Assembly: GCA_021777765.1 (NCBI GenBank)
Contig: JAJYDF010000019.1
Location: 1 to 59,515 of the forward strand
DNA: 59,515 nt
Origin: Pseudomonadota bacterium
GTDB taxonomy: Bacteria > Pseudomonadota > Gammaproteobacteria > DASZBR01
Direction of reading: 5' to 3'
In this document: positions 26,931 to 34,914 of the stretch, one piece after another
Layout: each line of letters begins with the position of its first letter
Numbering within the stretch: position 1 is the first letter of the stretch
Made by a program: the position numbers and the translations under genes
Notes under the pieces: model-generated
What the model was told of the DNA's origin: nothing
Databases searched by the model: none
The model's input: the letters and a program-made list of their open reading frames with translations, nothing else

Positions 26931-28772
26931 TTAAATTTCCGGTCTTGTGGGTAATAATATATTCTCTATCGCTTGGGTTTCATCTTGTAGTTGTGCGGCA
27001 GAGGGAGTTTGTGCTGCAAGTGCCATTTTACTATTAGTCATTGAGCGCATACTTACTTTGTCTCTCGTATTTTGAATATATATTTCCTGACGCTTTTGAA
27101 ATGCATCAAAATTAAGTAATTCAGTGGATAAGGGTTCTTGTGTAATAGTGTCTAATTTATTTTTAACCATATTATCTTCTATTTGAGCAACAATATTCTC
27201 CGGTGTTGCAGCAGGAAAAAGACAGGTAATTCTTCTGCCAAAAGACTCATCAATGATTTTATTTGCATAATGTTTTTTAAGATGAGTGATTAAAATATCA
27301 CGCATTTTAATATCTTCATAAATCGTAGATTGAGGTATTTTTAATTCAGGATGTTCTGCCATGCCTTTTGCCAAAGATCGCGTAGTAATAATTGGATAGA
27401 GTTTGTCTTTTTGTAAAGGATGGCCATCAATTGATATAAACAAGACGCGTTTGCCTGGTTCTTTTGCAGCATCGTAAACATATTTAATGCTTTCATCGAC
27501 ATGCAATACTCCACCGCCTTGCATCCATTTTAATTTTGAAACACCTTGTTCTATCGATTGATAAATTTGTTCACCCGTCAAGTGCATAATTGCTAGCACT
27601 TCATTAAAAGCATCTATTTTATGAATGTGATATTCATTAAATGGTACTGCATCTCCCTCAGTATTAATCGGAAATTCATAGCGGAACCATGCAGCCTGTA
27701 AAAAAGCATGATATGTGTATCCGGGATTAATTTCAGCAGCTTTTTTGACCATGATATCGGCAAATAGTCGCATTAAAGCGCTATCGTTAATACGAATATG
27801 ACCGGCGTGGCTATATCTTGATGGATTGGTGATATACCATTCTAAACCAGATATGGGTCCTCGTACTTGCGTTAATATATTTTCTTGCATTTGTCGCTGA
27901 TGACTATTTTGTGTCGCTAAAAGACGATCAATTTCTTGATCACTTTCAAGTTTGGGAGACGTAATGGGATAGAGAATATTTTGAGCTGAAATAATTTTGC
28001 CATTTTCAAATCTGACATTTAATTGTGCATAATGCGCATCAACATCATCGAATTTACCATTTTGAACAATATAAATTTGAGAGAATTCTTTATCGCCAAT
28101 AACTATGTATTCTTTTGTGACATCATGAGAATGTCCGCCGACAATAACAATATCTAATTTATATTGCATTTCGGCTAAAGTGCTTGATAATTTTCTCGCG
28201 AGATTTTGATCATCAACAATACCCAGATGACTTACAATAATAAAATTACGTTTGCCTTGTTGATAATATTTTGTAATTAATTTGAGTAGCGTCACTACAG
28301 TTTCATCTAAGGATTGAATATGTAATTCATTTGGCTGCAGCGTTTCTTTGGTGTGAGCAATGGCTACACCTAAAAAGATAAATTCGTTGCCATCAGATTG
28401 AGTGTGTATTTGTTCGGTAATCATTAGTTCAGCTAACGGACTTCCCTCTGGTATTACAATATTAGAAGCAAGTAAAGGTCTCTTCAATTTTCTGAGCAGA
28501 GGAACAAGATATTTAGTGCCGCCAAATGTATCGTGATTGCCAATAGCGACTACGCTTTTTGTACCTAATAATAAATTTAAAATATCAATTTCTAGGTTAC
28601 CACTTTTATCTGTAGGATCTTTATAATCAATTTTGCCGCGGAAATCGCCTGCAAAAATAGTGACGCTGTTGGCTAATCGTTGTGTTGACTTCAATATATG
28701 GCCTAATTTTGCTGTATGCATATGGTTGCCATGGAAGTCGCTAAAATAAATTAATTTAATCTCGGTAGGCAT
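26931..28772 (-). CDS. 5'-nucleotidase/UshA-family metallophosphatase without signal peptide
   Basis: 613 residues. N-terminal metallophosphatase motifs: Asp12 and His14 in FSDFHGNH, Asp43 in AGDFRG, Asn79-His80 in GNHDTFGG, and GGHSHD (about 215). The C-terminal 5'-nucleotidase domain (about 330-540) includes GDAVPFNEYHIHKID and GGGVLHVDES. Typical relatives are exported, but this one starts directly with MPTEIKLIYFSDFHG and has no signal peptide, so it acts in the cytosol or leaves by another route. Residues 540-613 are an extra Gln/Ala-rich tail. AAGAGAT precedes ATG 28772. Dinuclear-metal chemistry on nucleotides or sugar-nucleotides is likely. Confidence 0.82.
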   Translation of the reverse strand: MPTEIKLIYFSDFHGNHMHTAKLGHILKSTQRLANSVTIFAGDFRGKIDYKDPTDKSGNLEIDILNLLLGTKSVVAIGNHDTFGGTKYLVPLLRKLKRPLLASNIVIPEGSPLAELMITEQIHTQSDGNEFIFLGVAIAHTKETLQPNELHIQSLDETVVTLLKLITKYYQQGKRNFIIVSHLGIVDDQNLARKLSSTLAEMQYKLDIVIVGGHSHDVTKEYIVIGDKEFSQIYIVQNGKFDDVDAHYAQLNVRFENGKIISAQNILYPITSPKLESDQEIDRLLATQNSHQRQMQENILTQVRGPISGLEWYITNPSRYSHAGHIRINDSALMRLFADIMVKKAAEINPGYTYHAFLQAAWFRYEFPINTEGDAVPFNEYHIHKIDAFNEVLAIMHLTGEQIYQSIEQGVSKLKWMQGGGVLHVDESIKYVYDAAKEPGKRVLFISIDGHPLQKDKLYPIITTRSLAKGMAEHPELKIPQSTIYEDIKMRDILITHLKKHYANKIIDESFGRRITCLFPAATPENIVAQIEDNMVKNKLDTITQEPLSTELLNFDAFQKRQEIYIQNTRDKVSMRSMTNSKMALAAQTPSAAQLQDETQAIENILLPTRPEI

Positions 28773-28987
28773 ATTATCTCTTTATTAGTGCATTTGATGA
28801 TTATTTAAATGTTATTACAAAGTATAGCTTAGAAGGATCGGTATTATATCAAAATTGATTAATTTGTCTATGTGGCTAGTATGCTTTTGTATTTAAATAT
28901 CATGTTCATTTTAATACATTGAAATTCGCTAATGTTTTAACAAGAAAAATGTTTTATGTATGAATATGAATTTTTAAAATAAATGAA

Positions 28988-29872
28988 TTACAATCCAGCA
29001 TCTTCAGCAGCATTTAATGCAATCGCAGACCAATCCATATCAGCTCGATTTTTTGCAAGTGCAGTGATAAATCTGTCATGAACTAAATTTGCCAGTGGTA
29101 ATGGTGCATTTACTTCAGCTGCTGATTGTAATAATAAATTAACATCTTTTAATCCTAACGCTAATTTAAAGCCTGCCGGTATAAATGATTGTGAAGAAAT
29201 TATTTTTGAATAATTTAAATAAGCGGGACAAGCAAATAAAGTTTGACTAATCATCTCAGCAAATTTTTTACTATCTAAACCATTTTTTTCTAAATAAGCA
29301 AAGGTTTCACCCATCGCTTCCATGGCAGCCATAATTAAAAAATTGCCTGATAATTTTACGACATTCGCAGCAGACGGTTCATCACCAAAATCAAAAATGC
29401 CTTGTCCGATACTTTTCAATATGGGTTCAACGGCGCTTTTGGTTTGATTATCACCCGCGGTACAAATCCATAATTTTTTAGCTGCGGCTGCATCGGGTCT
29501 GCCAAAAACAGGTGCTGATATAAATGCTGTGTTATTTTGTTTATGTGCATCTGCTATTTCGCGATTTGTCGATGGTGATACTGTGCTCATGGAAATATGA
29601 ATTTCATCAGGCCCCATGGCTTTTATTATGCCATCATCTCCAAAAGAAATTGCTTCTAAGGCTTGATCGTTTGCTAACATCGTAATAACTGTTGTACCTG
29701 GCGTGATAACATCGCTAGGTTTTGTAGCCAATTTCGCGCCTTCACTGATTAGTGGTTTAGCTTTTTCAGGCGTGCGGTTATAGACAGTTAATTCGAAACC
29801 CGCTTGAATTAAATTACGGGCAATGGGTAAACCCATATTACCAAGACCAATAAAACCGACTTTTTTAGACAT
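28988..29872 (-). CDS. NAD(P)-dependent 3-hydroxyisobutyrate dehydrogenase family enzyme
   Basis: 294 residues from ATG 29872, chosen for AAGGAAAAATT just before it. Rossmann motif VGFIGLGNMGLPIARNL at the N terminus, the family's substrate block DEIHISMSTVSPSTNREI, and KLSGNFLI with the catalytic Lys (about 170). Resembles beta-hydroxyacid dehydrogenases (tartronate semialdehyde or gamma-hydroxybutyrate type); the residue usually after GN..I hints at the subclass but I cannot fix the substrate. Isolated gene with AT-rich flanks. Confidence 0.88.
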   Translation of the reverse strand: MSKKVGFIGLGNMGLPIARNLIQAGFELTVYNRTPEKAKPLISEGAKLATKPSDVITPGTTVITMLANDQALEAISFGDDGIIKAMGPDEIHISMSTVSPSTNREIADAHKQNNTAFISAPVFGRPDAAAAKKLWICTAGDNQTKSAVEPILKSIGQGIFDFGDEPSAANVVKLSGNFLIMAAMEAMGETFAYLEKNGLDSKKFAEMISQTLFACPAYLNYSKIISSQSFIPAGFKLALGLKDVNLLLQSAAEVNAPLPLANLVHDRFITALAKNRADMDWSAIALNAAEDAGL

Positions 29873-29990
29873 AATTTTTCCTTGCAAAATTAAAATGTGA
29901 TTAGTTAAATATGTAGCCTGGGTTAGGCAAATGAGTATTATATCTAAAAATCATAATAAATTAATACGATTAAATTATTTATAAACTATT

Positions 29991-30023
29991 GCGTAACCCG
30001 GGTTTTGTGATTCCGGGTTACGC
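29991..30023 (+). repeat. Palindromic repeat with GCGTAACCCGG arms
   Basis: Perfect 11-bp inverted arms (29991-30001 and 30013-30023) around an 11-base loop. Related half-sites (CCTGGGTTA at about 29927, CCGGGTTAC near 30095) occur nearby, so this is probably a small cluster of REP-like units in the 298-bp gap before 30186. Confidence 0.85.
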
Positions 30024-30185
30024 CGTATGATATAAATATTAATATATAGATATATAATTTTGTAGTTCTTTTTGATTTTGTGATTTGCTTCATCCGGGTT
30101 ACATGTTTTTAGATTTGGCATTTTGATTACAATGAGTAGCAAAAAATTTTAAATAAACTGCAATTTAATTTAATAAGGAAATGCT

Positions 30186-30530
30186 ATGTTTGAACATCGG
30201 ACTGATCAATTATTACCGTTATCAGTATTTTTTACTCGTTTAGCAAGGCATATCGTTCTAGCAATGCTCTTGGTAATTGCTGCATTATTTATGGGCATGG
30301 CTGGTTATCATTTTTTTGAACATATGTCATGGACTGATGCATTTGTTAATGCGGCAATGATTTTGTCTGGTATGGGGCCTGTAACAACACTTAATACTAA
30401 TGCAGGTAAAATATTTGCTGGCTGTTATGCATTATTTAGCGGATTATTATTTATTTTGGTATTGGGTATTTTTTATGGACCAGTGGTGCACAGATTTTTG
30501 CATAAATTTCATCTTGATAAGTCAAATTAG
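30186..30530 (+). CDS. Two-helix membrane protein resembling an ion-channel pore module
   Basis: 114 residues. Membrane helix 1 about 24-44 (VLAMLLVIAALFMGMAGYHF), then a re-entrant-like segment WTDAFVNAAMILSGMGPVTTL, then helix 2 about 80-102 (FAGCYALFSGLLFILVLGIF). The layout matches two-TM potassium channel pore modules (ion_trans_2), but the selectivity filter TVGYG is replaced by SGMGPVTT, so it is not a canonical K+ channel. Similar small proteins are widespread in proteobacteria with no known role. TAAGGAAATG before ATG 30186. Confidence 0.7.
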   Translation: MFEHRTDQLLPLSVFFTRLARHIVLAMLLVIAALFMGMAGYHFFEHMSWTDAFVNAAMILSGMGPVTTLNTNAGKIFAGCYALFSGLLFILVLGIFYGPVVHRFLHKFHLDKSN

Positions 30531-30573
30531 AGGGCAACTGGATTTTAATTAAATTGTATTATTAGGAAGCATC

Positions 30574-31077
30574 GTGAATCAAAGTGAAAACAAATTAAAC
30601 AGGAATTGCCCTTGTGGATCCGGTAATCTGTATTTATCTTGTTGTGGTTTATATATTGAACAACAGCAATTACCTAGCACACCAGAACAATTAATGCGTT
30701 CAAGATATTCTGCTTATGCCATGGCAAATATTGATTATATTAATAAAACCATGCAAGGACCTGCAGCATTTAATTTTGATCCTGTTTCAGTAAAAGAATG
30801 GGCAGAGCATGTGCAGTGGTTGAGGTTAGAAATATTAAATTCATTTCTGGATTCTAATGATCCAACAAAAGGTTTTGTTGAATTTAAGGCTTTTTATCGC
30901 ATTAATTTGCAAGACCAATGTTTGCATGAAATCAGTGAGTTTCATTTGATTGATAAGCAATGGTATTATGTTGATGGTAAAAATACTGCTCGTAATATAC
31001 CTAAAACAAAAATTAATCGTAATTATCCTTGCATTTGTGGCAGTGGCAAAAAATATAAAAAATGTTGTGGACTGTGA
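30574..31077 (+). CDS. ychJ: YchJ family protein with two SEC-C zinc motifs
   Basis: 167 residues, GTG start at 30574 with AGGAAGC upstream. Zinc-binding SEC-C motifs at both ends: CPCGSGNLYLSCCGLY (about 11-26) and CICGSGKKYKKCCGL at the C terminus. The middle is the YchJ NTF2-like domain (LMRSRYSAYAMANIDYI, EWAEHVQWLRLEIL). Function unknown; zinc binding is well supported. Follows the pore-like gene by 43 bp on the same strand, which may reflect an operon. Confidence 0.93.
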   Translation: MNQSENKLNRNCPCGSGNLYLSCCGLYIEQQQLPSTPEQLMRSRYSAYAMANIDYINKTMQGPAAFNFDPVSVKEWAEHVQWLRLEILNSFLDSNDPTKGFVEFKAFYRINLQDQCLHEISEFHLIDKQWYYVDGKNTARNIPKTKINRNYPCICGSGKKYKKCCGL

Positions 31078-31094
31078 AGTGAGGGGGAATAGCA

Positions 31095-31118
31095 CCTTCT
31101 CCCGCAAGCGGGAGAAGG
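31095..31118 (+). repeat. Dispersed repeat, family A (hairpin only)
   Basis: Perfect 11-bp inverted arms CCTTCTCCCGC / GCGGGAGAAGG around AA. It sits between ychJ and the decayed CDP-alcohol transferase gene and may have displaced that gene's ribosome binding site. Confidence 0.9.
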
Positions 31119-31137
31119 AAAAAAGTCAAGCAATGGA

Positions 31138-31664
31138 ATGAAATTAAATGGCATCAATTTACAATTTAAACCCGCATTTCAAAAACTTTTACGTCCATTG
31201 GTTAGATGGTTAGCGCGCCATCACGTGACTGCCAATCAAGTCACATTGTCAACTGTGGCCTTATCATTTTTTACAGGTCTGCTAATTGCACTATTTAATA
31301 AGCATCAATTAATTTTTTTAATCATCCCTTTAGTATTATTAATTCGCATGGCACTCAATGCAATCGATGGCATGTTGGCCAGAGAATTTAATATGAAGTC
31401 CAATTTGGGTGTCTTTTTAAATGAATTAGGGGATGTATTATCAGATGCTTTTTGTATTTACCCTTTGCATACGTCACCGCAATATCCCCGCTCATAATAA
31501 TTAGTATTATTATATTATCAATTATCAGTGAAATGACAGTCGTTATTGCCATACAAATTGGATCACAACGGCGTTACGATGGTCCAATGGGAAAAAGCGA
31601 TCGCGCTTTTGCATTTAGTATTATCAGTATATTGATAGCATTTCATATCATGCAAAATAGATGA
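31138..31664 (+). pseudogene. CDP-alcohol phosphatidyltransferase (YnbA-like), frameshifted
   Basis: Membrane enzyme family that transfers a phosphatidyl group from CDP-diacylglycerol to an alcohol. The first part (31138-31453) reads through helices and the motif AIDGMLAREFNMKSNLGVFL, LNELGDVLSD. At a T5 run (31449-31453) one T is missing: the plus-one frame continues as LYLPFAYVTAISPLII and ISEMTVVIAIQIGS to a stop at 31664. As written the frame stops at 31497. Adding one T restores a continuous protein of about 175 residues. Because it is a homopolymer, a sequencing error or phase variation is possible, but neighbours carry independent lesions. Confidence 0.8.
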
Positions 31665-31760
31665 ATGAATATTTTAGTAATCATTATTTTGTTGGCTTTA
31701 TTCATGACTATATATAATCGAATATTTAGTGCATTAAAGGAAACATCAACACATGGTTAG
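31665..31760 (+). CDS. Possible 31-residue membrane peptide
   Basis: Short frame MNILVIIILLALFMTIYNRI... starting at the base after the stop of the CDP-alcohol transferase frame and overlapping the start of the next frame by eight bases. One hydrophobic helix. Position and overlaps fit translational coupling, but there is no ribosome binding site, and small frames in a decaying operon can be chance. Low confidence. Confidence 0.3.
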   Translation: MNILVIIILLALFMTIYNRIFSALKETSTHG

Positions 31761-32115
31761 CAGTAATATCACTTATGTTATCTTCGGTATTTGGATATTT
31801 TTAACTATCGCCAGCATAATCGTTTGGTTAATGGGTTTGATTAAACCTGAAAAAAATTATCACGAATTAAAAGACCGTACCAAAAGCTGGTGGGTCATGT
31901 TAGCGATATTTACTTTTGCGATTTATACCAACCGCACTGTTTCTTTAGTATTTTTTGCCCTTATCAGTTTTTTAGCATTAAAAGAATTTTTCTCAATGAT
32001 CGCTACGCGTCGCGCTGATCATCGCGCATTGTTTTGTGCTTATCTTGCAATACCTTATCAATATTATTTAGTCCATATTAGTTGGTATGGAATGTTTATT
32101 ATTTCTATTATTAAT
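31753..32115 (+). pseudogene. Phosphatidate cytidylyltransferase (YnbB-like), C-terminally truncated
   Basis: YnbB/CdsA-type enzymes make CDP-diacylglycerol. From ATG 31753 the frame has a membrane helix, then KDRTKSWWVMLAIFTFAI, LALKEFFSMIATRRADHRAL and PYQYYLVHISWYGMFIIS, all typical of the N-terminal half. After YGMFIISII the homology stops and the frame runs into the start of the acyltransferase gene. About 170 residues including the CDP-binding signature are gone, probably by deletion joining this gene to the next. A protein of 144 residues ending at 32187 would be a fusion artefact. Confidence 0.75.
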
Positions 32116-32774
32116 ATGAAACTAATAAATAAAATATTACGTTGGATTTTTTTGCAATTATTGCGCGATTTATCGTATTATTTGTAATAGGTCTTAATGT
32201 GCGTCACAGAGAAAAACTACCTTTAAAATCACCAGCTATTATCGTTGCAAATCATAATTGCCATCTTGATACATTAGTATTAACCAGTTTATTCCCGCTT
32301 AAATTACTATCGATGATTCATCCCGTTGCCGCAGCAGATTATTTTTTGAAAAATAAATATTTGGCGTGGTTTTCTAAATATATTATTGGCATTATTCCTA
32401 TAAATCGTTCACCAAAAATAAACAGAGAAGTTGATCTCTTGCAAGATTGTTATCAGGCATTAAATGACAATCAGATATTAGTCATATTTCCTGAAGGATC
32501 ACGCGGTGAACCTGAAAAATTATCGCAATTCAAAAAAGGCATTGCGCATTTAGCAGAGCATTATCCACATGTACCAGTTATTCCTGTTTTTATACATGGT
32601 TTAGGAAAAGCATTACCAAAAGGTGAATTAATTTTAGTGCCATTTTTTTGTGATGTGTTTATTGGTGATCCCATTTATTGGGAGGGTGATAAAGAACAGT
32701 TTATGTGCACCTTAAATGAACATTTCAAACAATTAACTGAGGAATATACAGATCAATCGGGACATATTATTTAG
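32116..32774 (+). pseudogene. 1-acyl-glycerol-3-phosphate acyltransferase (PlsC-like), frameshifted at a T run
   Basis: PlsC-type acyltransferase. The natural start is ATG 32116 (MKLINKILRWIF). A T7 run at 32147-32153 lacks one T, so the frame continues out of phase; with one more T it reads FAIIARFIVLFV and the family motifs ANHNCHLD (HX4D), IPINRS and FPEGSRGEPE, to the stop at 32774. The main part is intact from a TTG at 32142, so a 210-residue protein lacking the first 8 or so residues could still be made; loss may be mild. Sits immediately behind the truncated cytidylyltransferase. Confidence 0.78.
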
Positions 32775-33135
32775 CGATTGATAGACTTGGCATATTCATC
32801 CTATTTATGTCGTAAATTTGGAGTATGTTCCGATTAAGAAAATTAAAGTTGCACACCAGATCGTCACGAAAAATCCAGGAAATCCCCTTTTTTAATATTA
32901 TTTAAATATTTTCACTAAAAAGTTTTTGATTCTAGGTTTTTTACTGAGGTAATGTTAATTGTCGTGTTATGAGCGTTGTTTCTTCGGGGTATACTCCGGA
33001 TTTACGTCGTGAATTCGGAGTACACACCGGTGAAATAGTAGATCATGTTTTATTTTGTTGAGAAACTCTTTTCTAATTTGGATATTGAAATGCGGAATAA
33101 ACAATTAAATTTCCTAATCAAACGTGTTGAATTTT
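32775..33135 (+). other. 361-bp gap with an imperfect palindrome
   Basis: No gene on either strand. Contains the inverted repeat TACTCCGGATTTACG (32992-33006) and CGTGAATTCGGAGTA (33008-33022), 12 of 15 paired. A related GGAGTATGTTCCG stretch lies near 32820. It may be the scar of the lost downstream genes of the phospholipid operon. Confidence 0.45.
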
Positions 33136-33849
33136 TTATTTAAATATATCAGAAAAAAAATTCTCCATTGCTTGCCAAGCGCGATGTTCTGCTGTCGCAT
33201 TATAAACTCTACCACTTGCTGGATCATTGGCGTGCGGATTAGTAAAAGCGTGGACAGTATTTCCATACATATGAATTTGCCAATCCACTTTTGCGTTCGT
33301 CATTTCTTGTGCGAATTGATTGACTTGTTCAGGAGGGACACTGGGATCAACATAACCATGTAAAATTAATACTTTTGCTTTGATGGATTGTGGTTGATGA
33401 TTTTCGAGTGGTTTTAATATGCCATGAAAACTCACCGCGGCTTTAATGTTTGCACCATATCGTGCTAAATCTAAAATAGTTAATCCACCAAAACAAAATC
33501 CGATGGCGCCGATTTGATCAGTATCAACGGCTGGAAGTTTTAGTAAATTATCATAAGCTAAAAAAATTCTTTTTTTGATGAGAGGGCGATCATTTAAGAT
33601 GGGTATTACGAATTGAATGGCTTCGTCAAAATTTGTTGCGGTTTTTCCTTCGCCGTACATGTCCACTGCTAAAGCGAGATAACCTAATTCAGCTAATTTT
33701 TTTGCTCTATTCTGCGCGACATCATTACAACCCCAGGCATCAGGTACTACCAAAATAGCAGGGCGTTTGTGGGATAATTTATTGTCGTAAAATAATTTGC
33801 TTTTGAATTGAGTGGTGGTATCGCTGTAATTAAATTCTTCGCTGTGCAT
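33136..33849 (-). CDS. Dienelactone hydrolase family protein
   Basis: 237 residues, alpha/beta hydrolase with a cysteine nucleophile. Triad: Cys119 in GFCFGG, Asp168 in LHGYVDPSV and His200 in GNTVHAFTNP. VVPDAWGCNDVAQN near residue 35 forms the oxyanion region. Normal length, no signal peptide. The gene ends within the AT-rich gap, and its start is preceded by a family A repeat at 33877-33900. Substrate unknown; homologues act on lactones and esters. Confidence 0.92.
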   Translation of the reverse strand: MHSEEFNYSDTTTQFKSKLFYDNKLSHKRPAILVVPDAWGCNDVAQNRAKKLAELGYLALAVDMYGEGKTATNFDEAIQFVIPILNDRPLIKKRIFLAYDNLLKLPAVDTDQIGAIGFCFGGLTILDLARYGANIKAAVSFHGILKPLENHQPQSIKAKVLILHGYVDPSVPPEQVNQFAQEMTNAKVDWQIHMYGNTVHAFTNPHANDPASGRVYNATAEHRAWQAMENFFSDIFK

Positions 33850-33876
33850 ATGAAATATCCTTATATCCTTTTTTTT

Positions 33877-33900
33877 CCTTCTCCCGCAAGCGGGAGAAGG
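33877..33900 (+). repeat. Dispersed repeat, family A (hairpin only)
   Basis: Perfect 11-bp arms CCTTCTCCCGC / GCGGGAGAAGG. Lies between the aminoglycoside-phosphotransferase-like gene and the dienelactone hydrolase gene on the minus strand, preceded on the plus strand by a run of T. Confidence 0.9.
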
Positions 33901-33909
33901 AGGTATGAA

Positions 33910-34914
33910 TTAATAATATTGGTTATGCACGTTCTGTGCAATATCTGCAATTTTATTTATTTTATTCATTAAATTTTCTAAAAAATAAAATGTCCTTTCA
34001 GCCTCTCGCACAGCATTATTAAAATCGTGTTGTGGCAAATTTCGACAGGCCAATTCAATATTAAACGCCAACCATTCTAACCATTTACCCAATGAATTAT
34101 GCAAAGCATCTAGCGGATCATTGATCATTTTTGCGCCTGCTTGATAATAAGCGGATATAAATGCAATAAAAGTATTTGCATCAAATTCATTGATCAACAA
34201 TCCGCTCCATTCATATGCAGCACTAATTAATTCCATTGTTGGATTTACCAAACCTGCCCATTCCCAATCGATAATGCAAGGGGCGGTGTCATTTATCCAA
34301 ATAACATTTTTAGGATTTAAATCACGATGGCTAATGATTTCATGCTGTTGTAATTTTAAATGGGATGTTTGATAAAGATTTTCCCAGTGTAATAGTTTTT
34401 CAATCGTAAATCGCAAATGATCAGATAGATTTAATTTTTTTTCTGCAGCAAGTAGTAATAATTCTTGCCATTTTGTTAAACCAATCTCATGACGTGTCGA
34501 TACATTTGAATCAGGTAGCTGCAAATTCAATAAATGCATTTTAGCAAACAGTTTTCCCATGATATTCGCTTGTTGACTTGTTGCTGGCGCAAGCGTTAAT
34601 GTTTGACCTTCAATCCAATTGAAAACTAATAATTTTGTGTCATCAATGATTTGTAAGGGACAATTATTATGGTTTAATGCTGTTATCGCAGGTATATTAT
34701 TTTTCGACATCAGTGATGTGACTTGTTCAGAAAAAATATAATCTTGAACATTACGTATTTGTTGTGGCTTTATTTCTTTAATTGCAAAACAACCGTTGCC
34801 TGTTTTTATTTTCCATATCGTATTTAATAAGCCATAGTGAATTAATTCAGGCTCACCCATCAATGGGCCTAATTGAAATATTTCACAAATGTTTAAAAAA
34901 AGGGTCTCTTTCAT
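33910..34914 (-). CDS. APH/homoserine kinase II-like phosphotransferase
   Basis: 334 residues with a protein-kinase-like fold of the APH family. Catalytic Asp198 in HRDLNPKNVIW, metal-binding Asn203 and Asp216 in CIIDWEWAG. N-lobe Lys in FAIKEIKP (about 46). Substrate could be homoserine, choline, a small alcohol or an antibiotic; I cannot decide. Start ATG overlaps the stop of the upstream Sel1/TPR gene (34911-34914, ATGA), which shows tight coupling. Cytosolic. Confidence 0.82.
   Translation of the reverse strand: MKETLFLNICEIFQLGPLMGEPELIHYGLLNTIWKIKTGNGCFAIKEIKPQQIRNVQDYIFSEQVTSLMSKNNIPAITALNHNNCPLQIIDDTKLLVFNWIEGQTLTLAPATSQQANIMGKLFAKMHLLNLQLPDSNVSTRHEIGLTKWQELLLLAAEKKLNLSDHLRFTIEKLLHWENLYQTSHLKLQQHEIISHRDLNPKNVIWINDTAPCIIDWEWAGLVNPTMELISAAYEWSGLLINEFDANTFIAFISAYYQAGAKMINDPLDALHNSLGKWLEWLAFNIELACRNLPQHDFNNAVREAERTFYFLENLMNKINKIADIAQNVHNQYY

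Noticed and set aside
33124..33363. 79-codon plus-strand frame
   Set aside because: Opposite-strand shadow of the dienelactone hydrolase gene.
31095..33900. Family A hairpins (31095, 33877 and similar) as Rho-independent terminators
   Set aside because: The stems are strong but no T run follows in the needed direction; several lie between co-oriented genes. They are better described as dispersed repeats.
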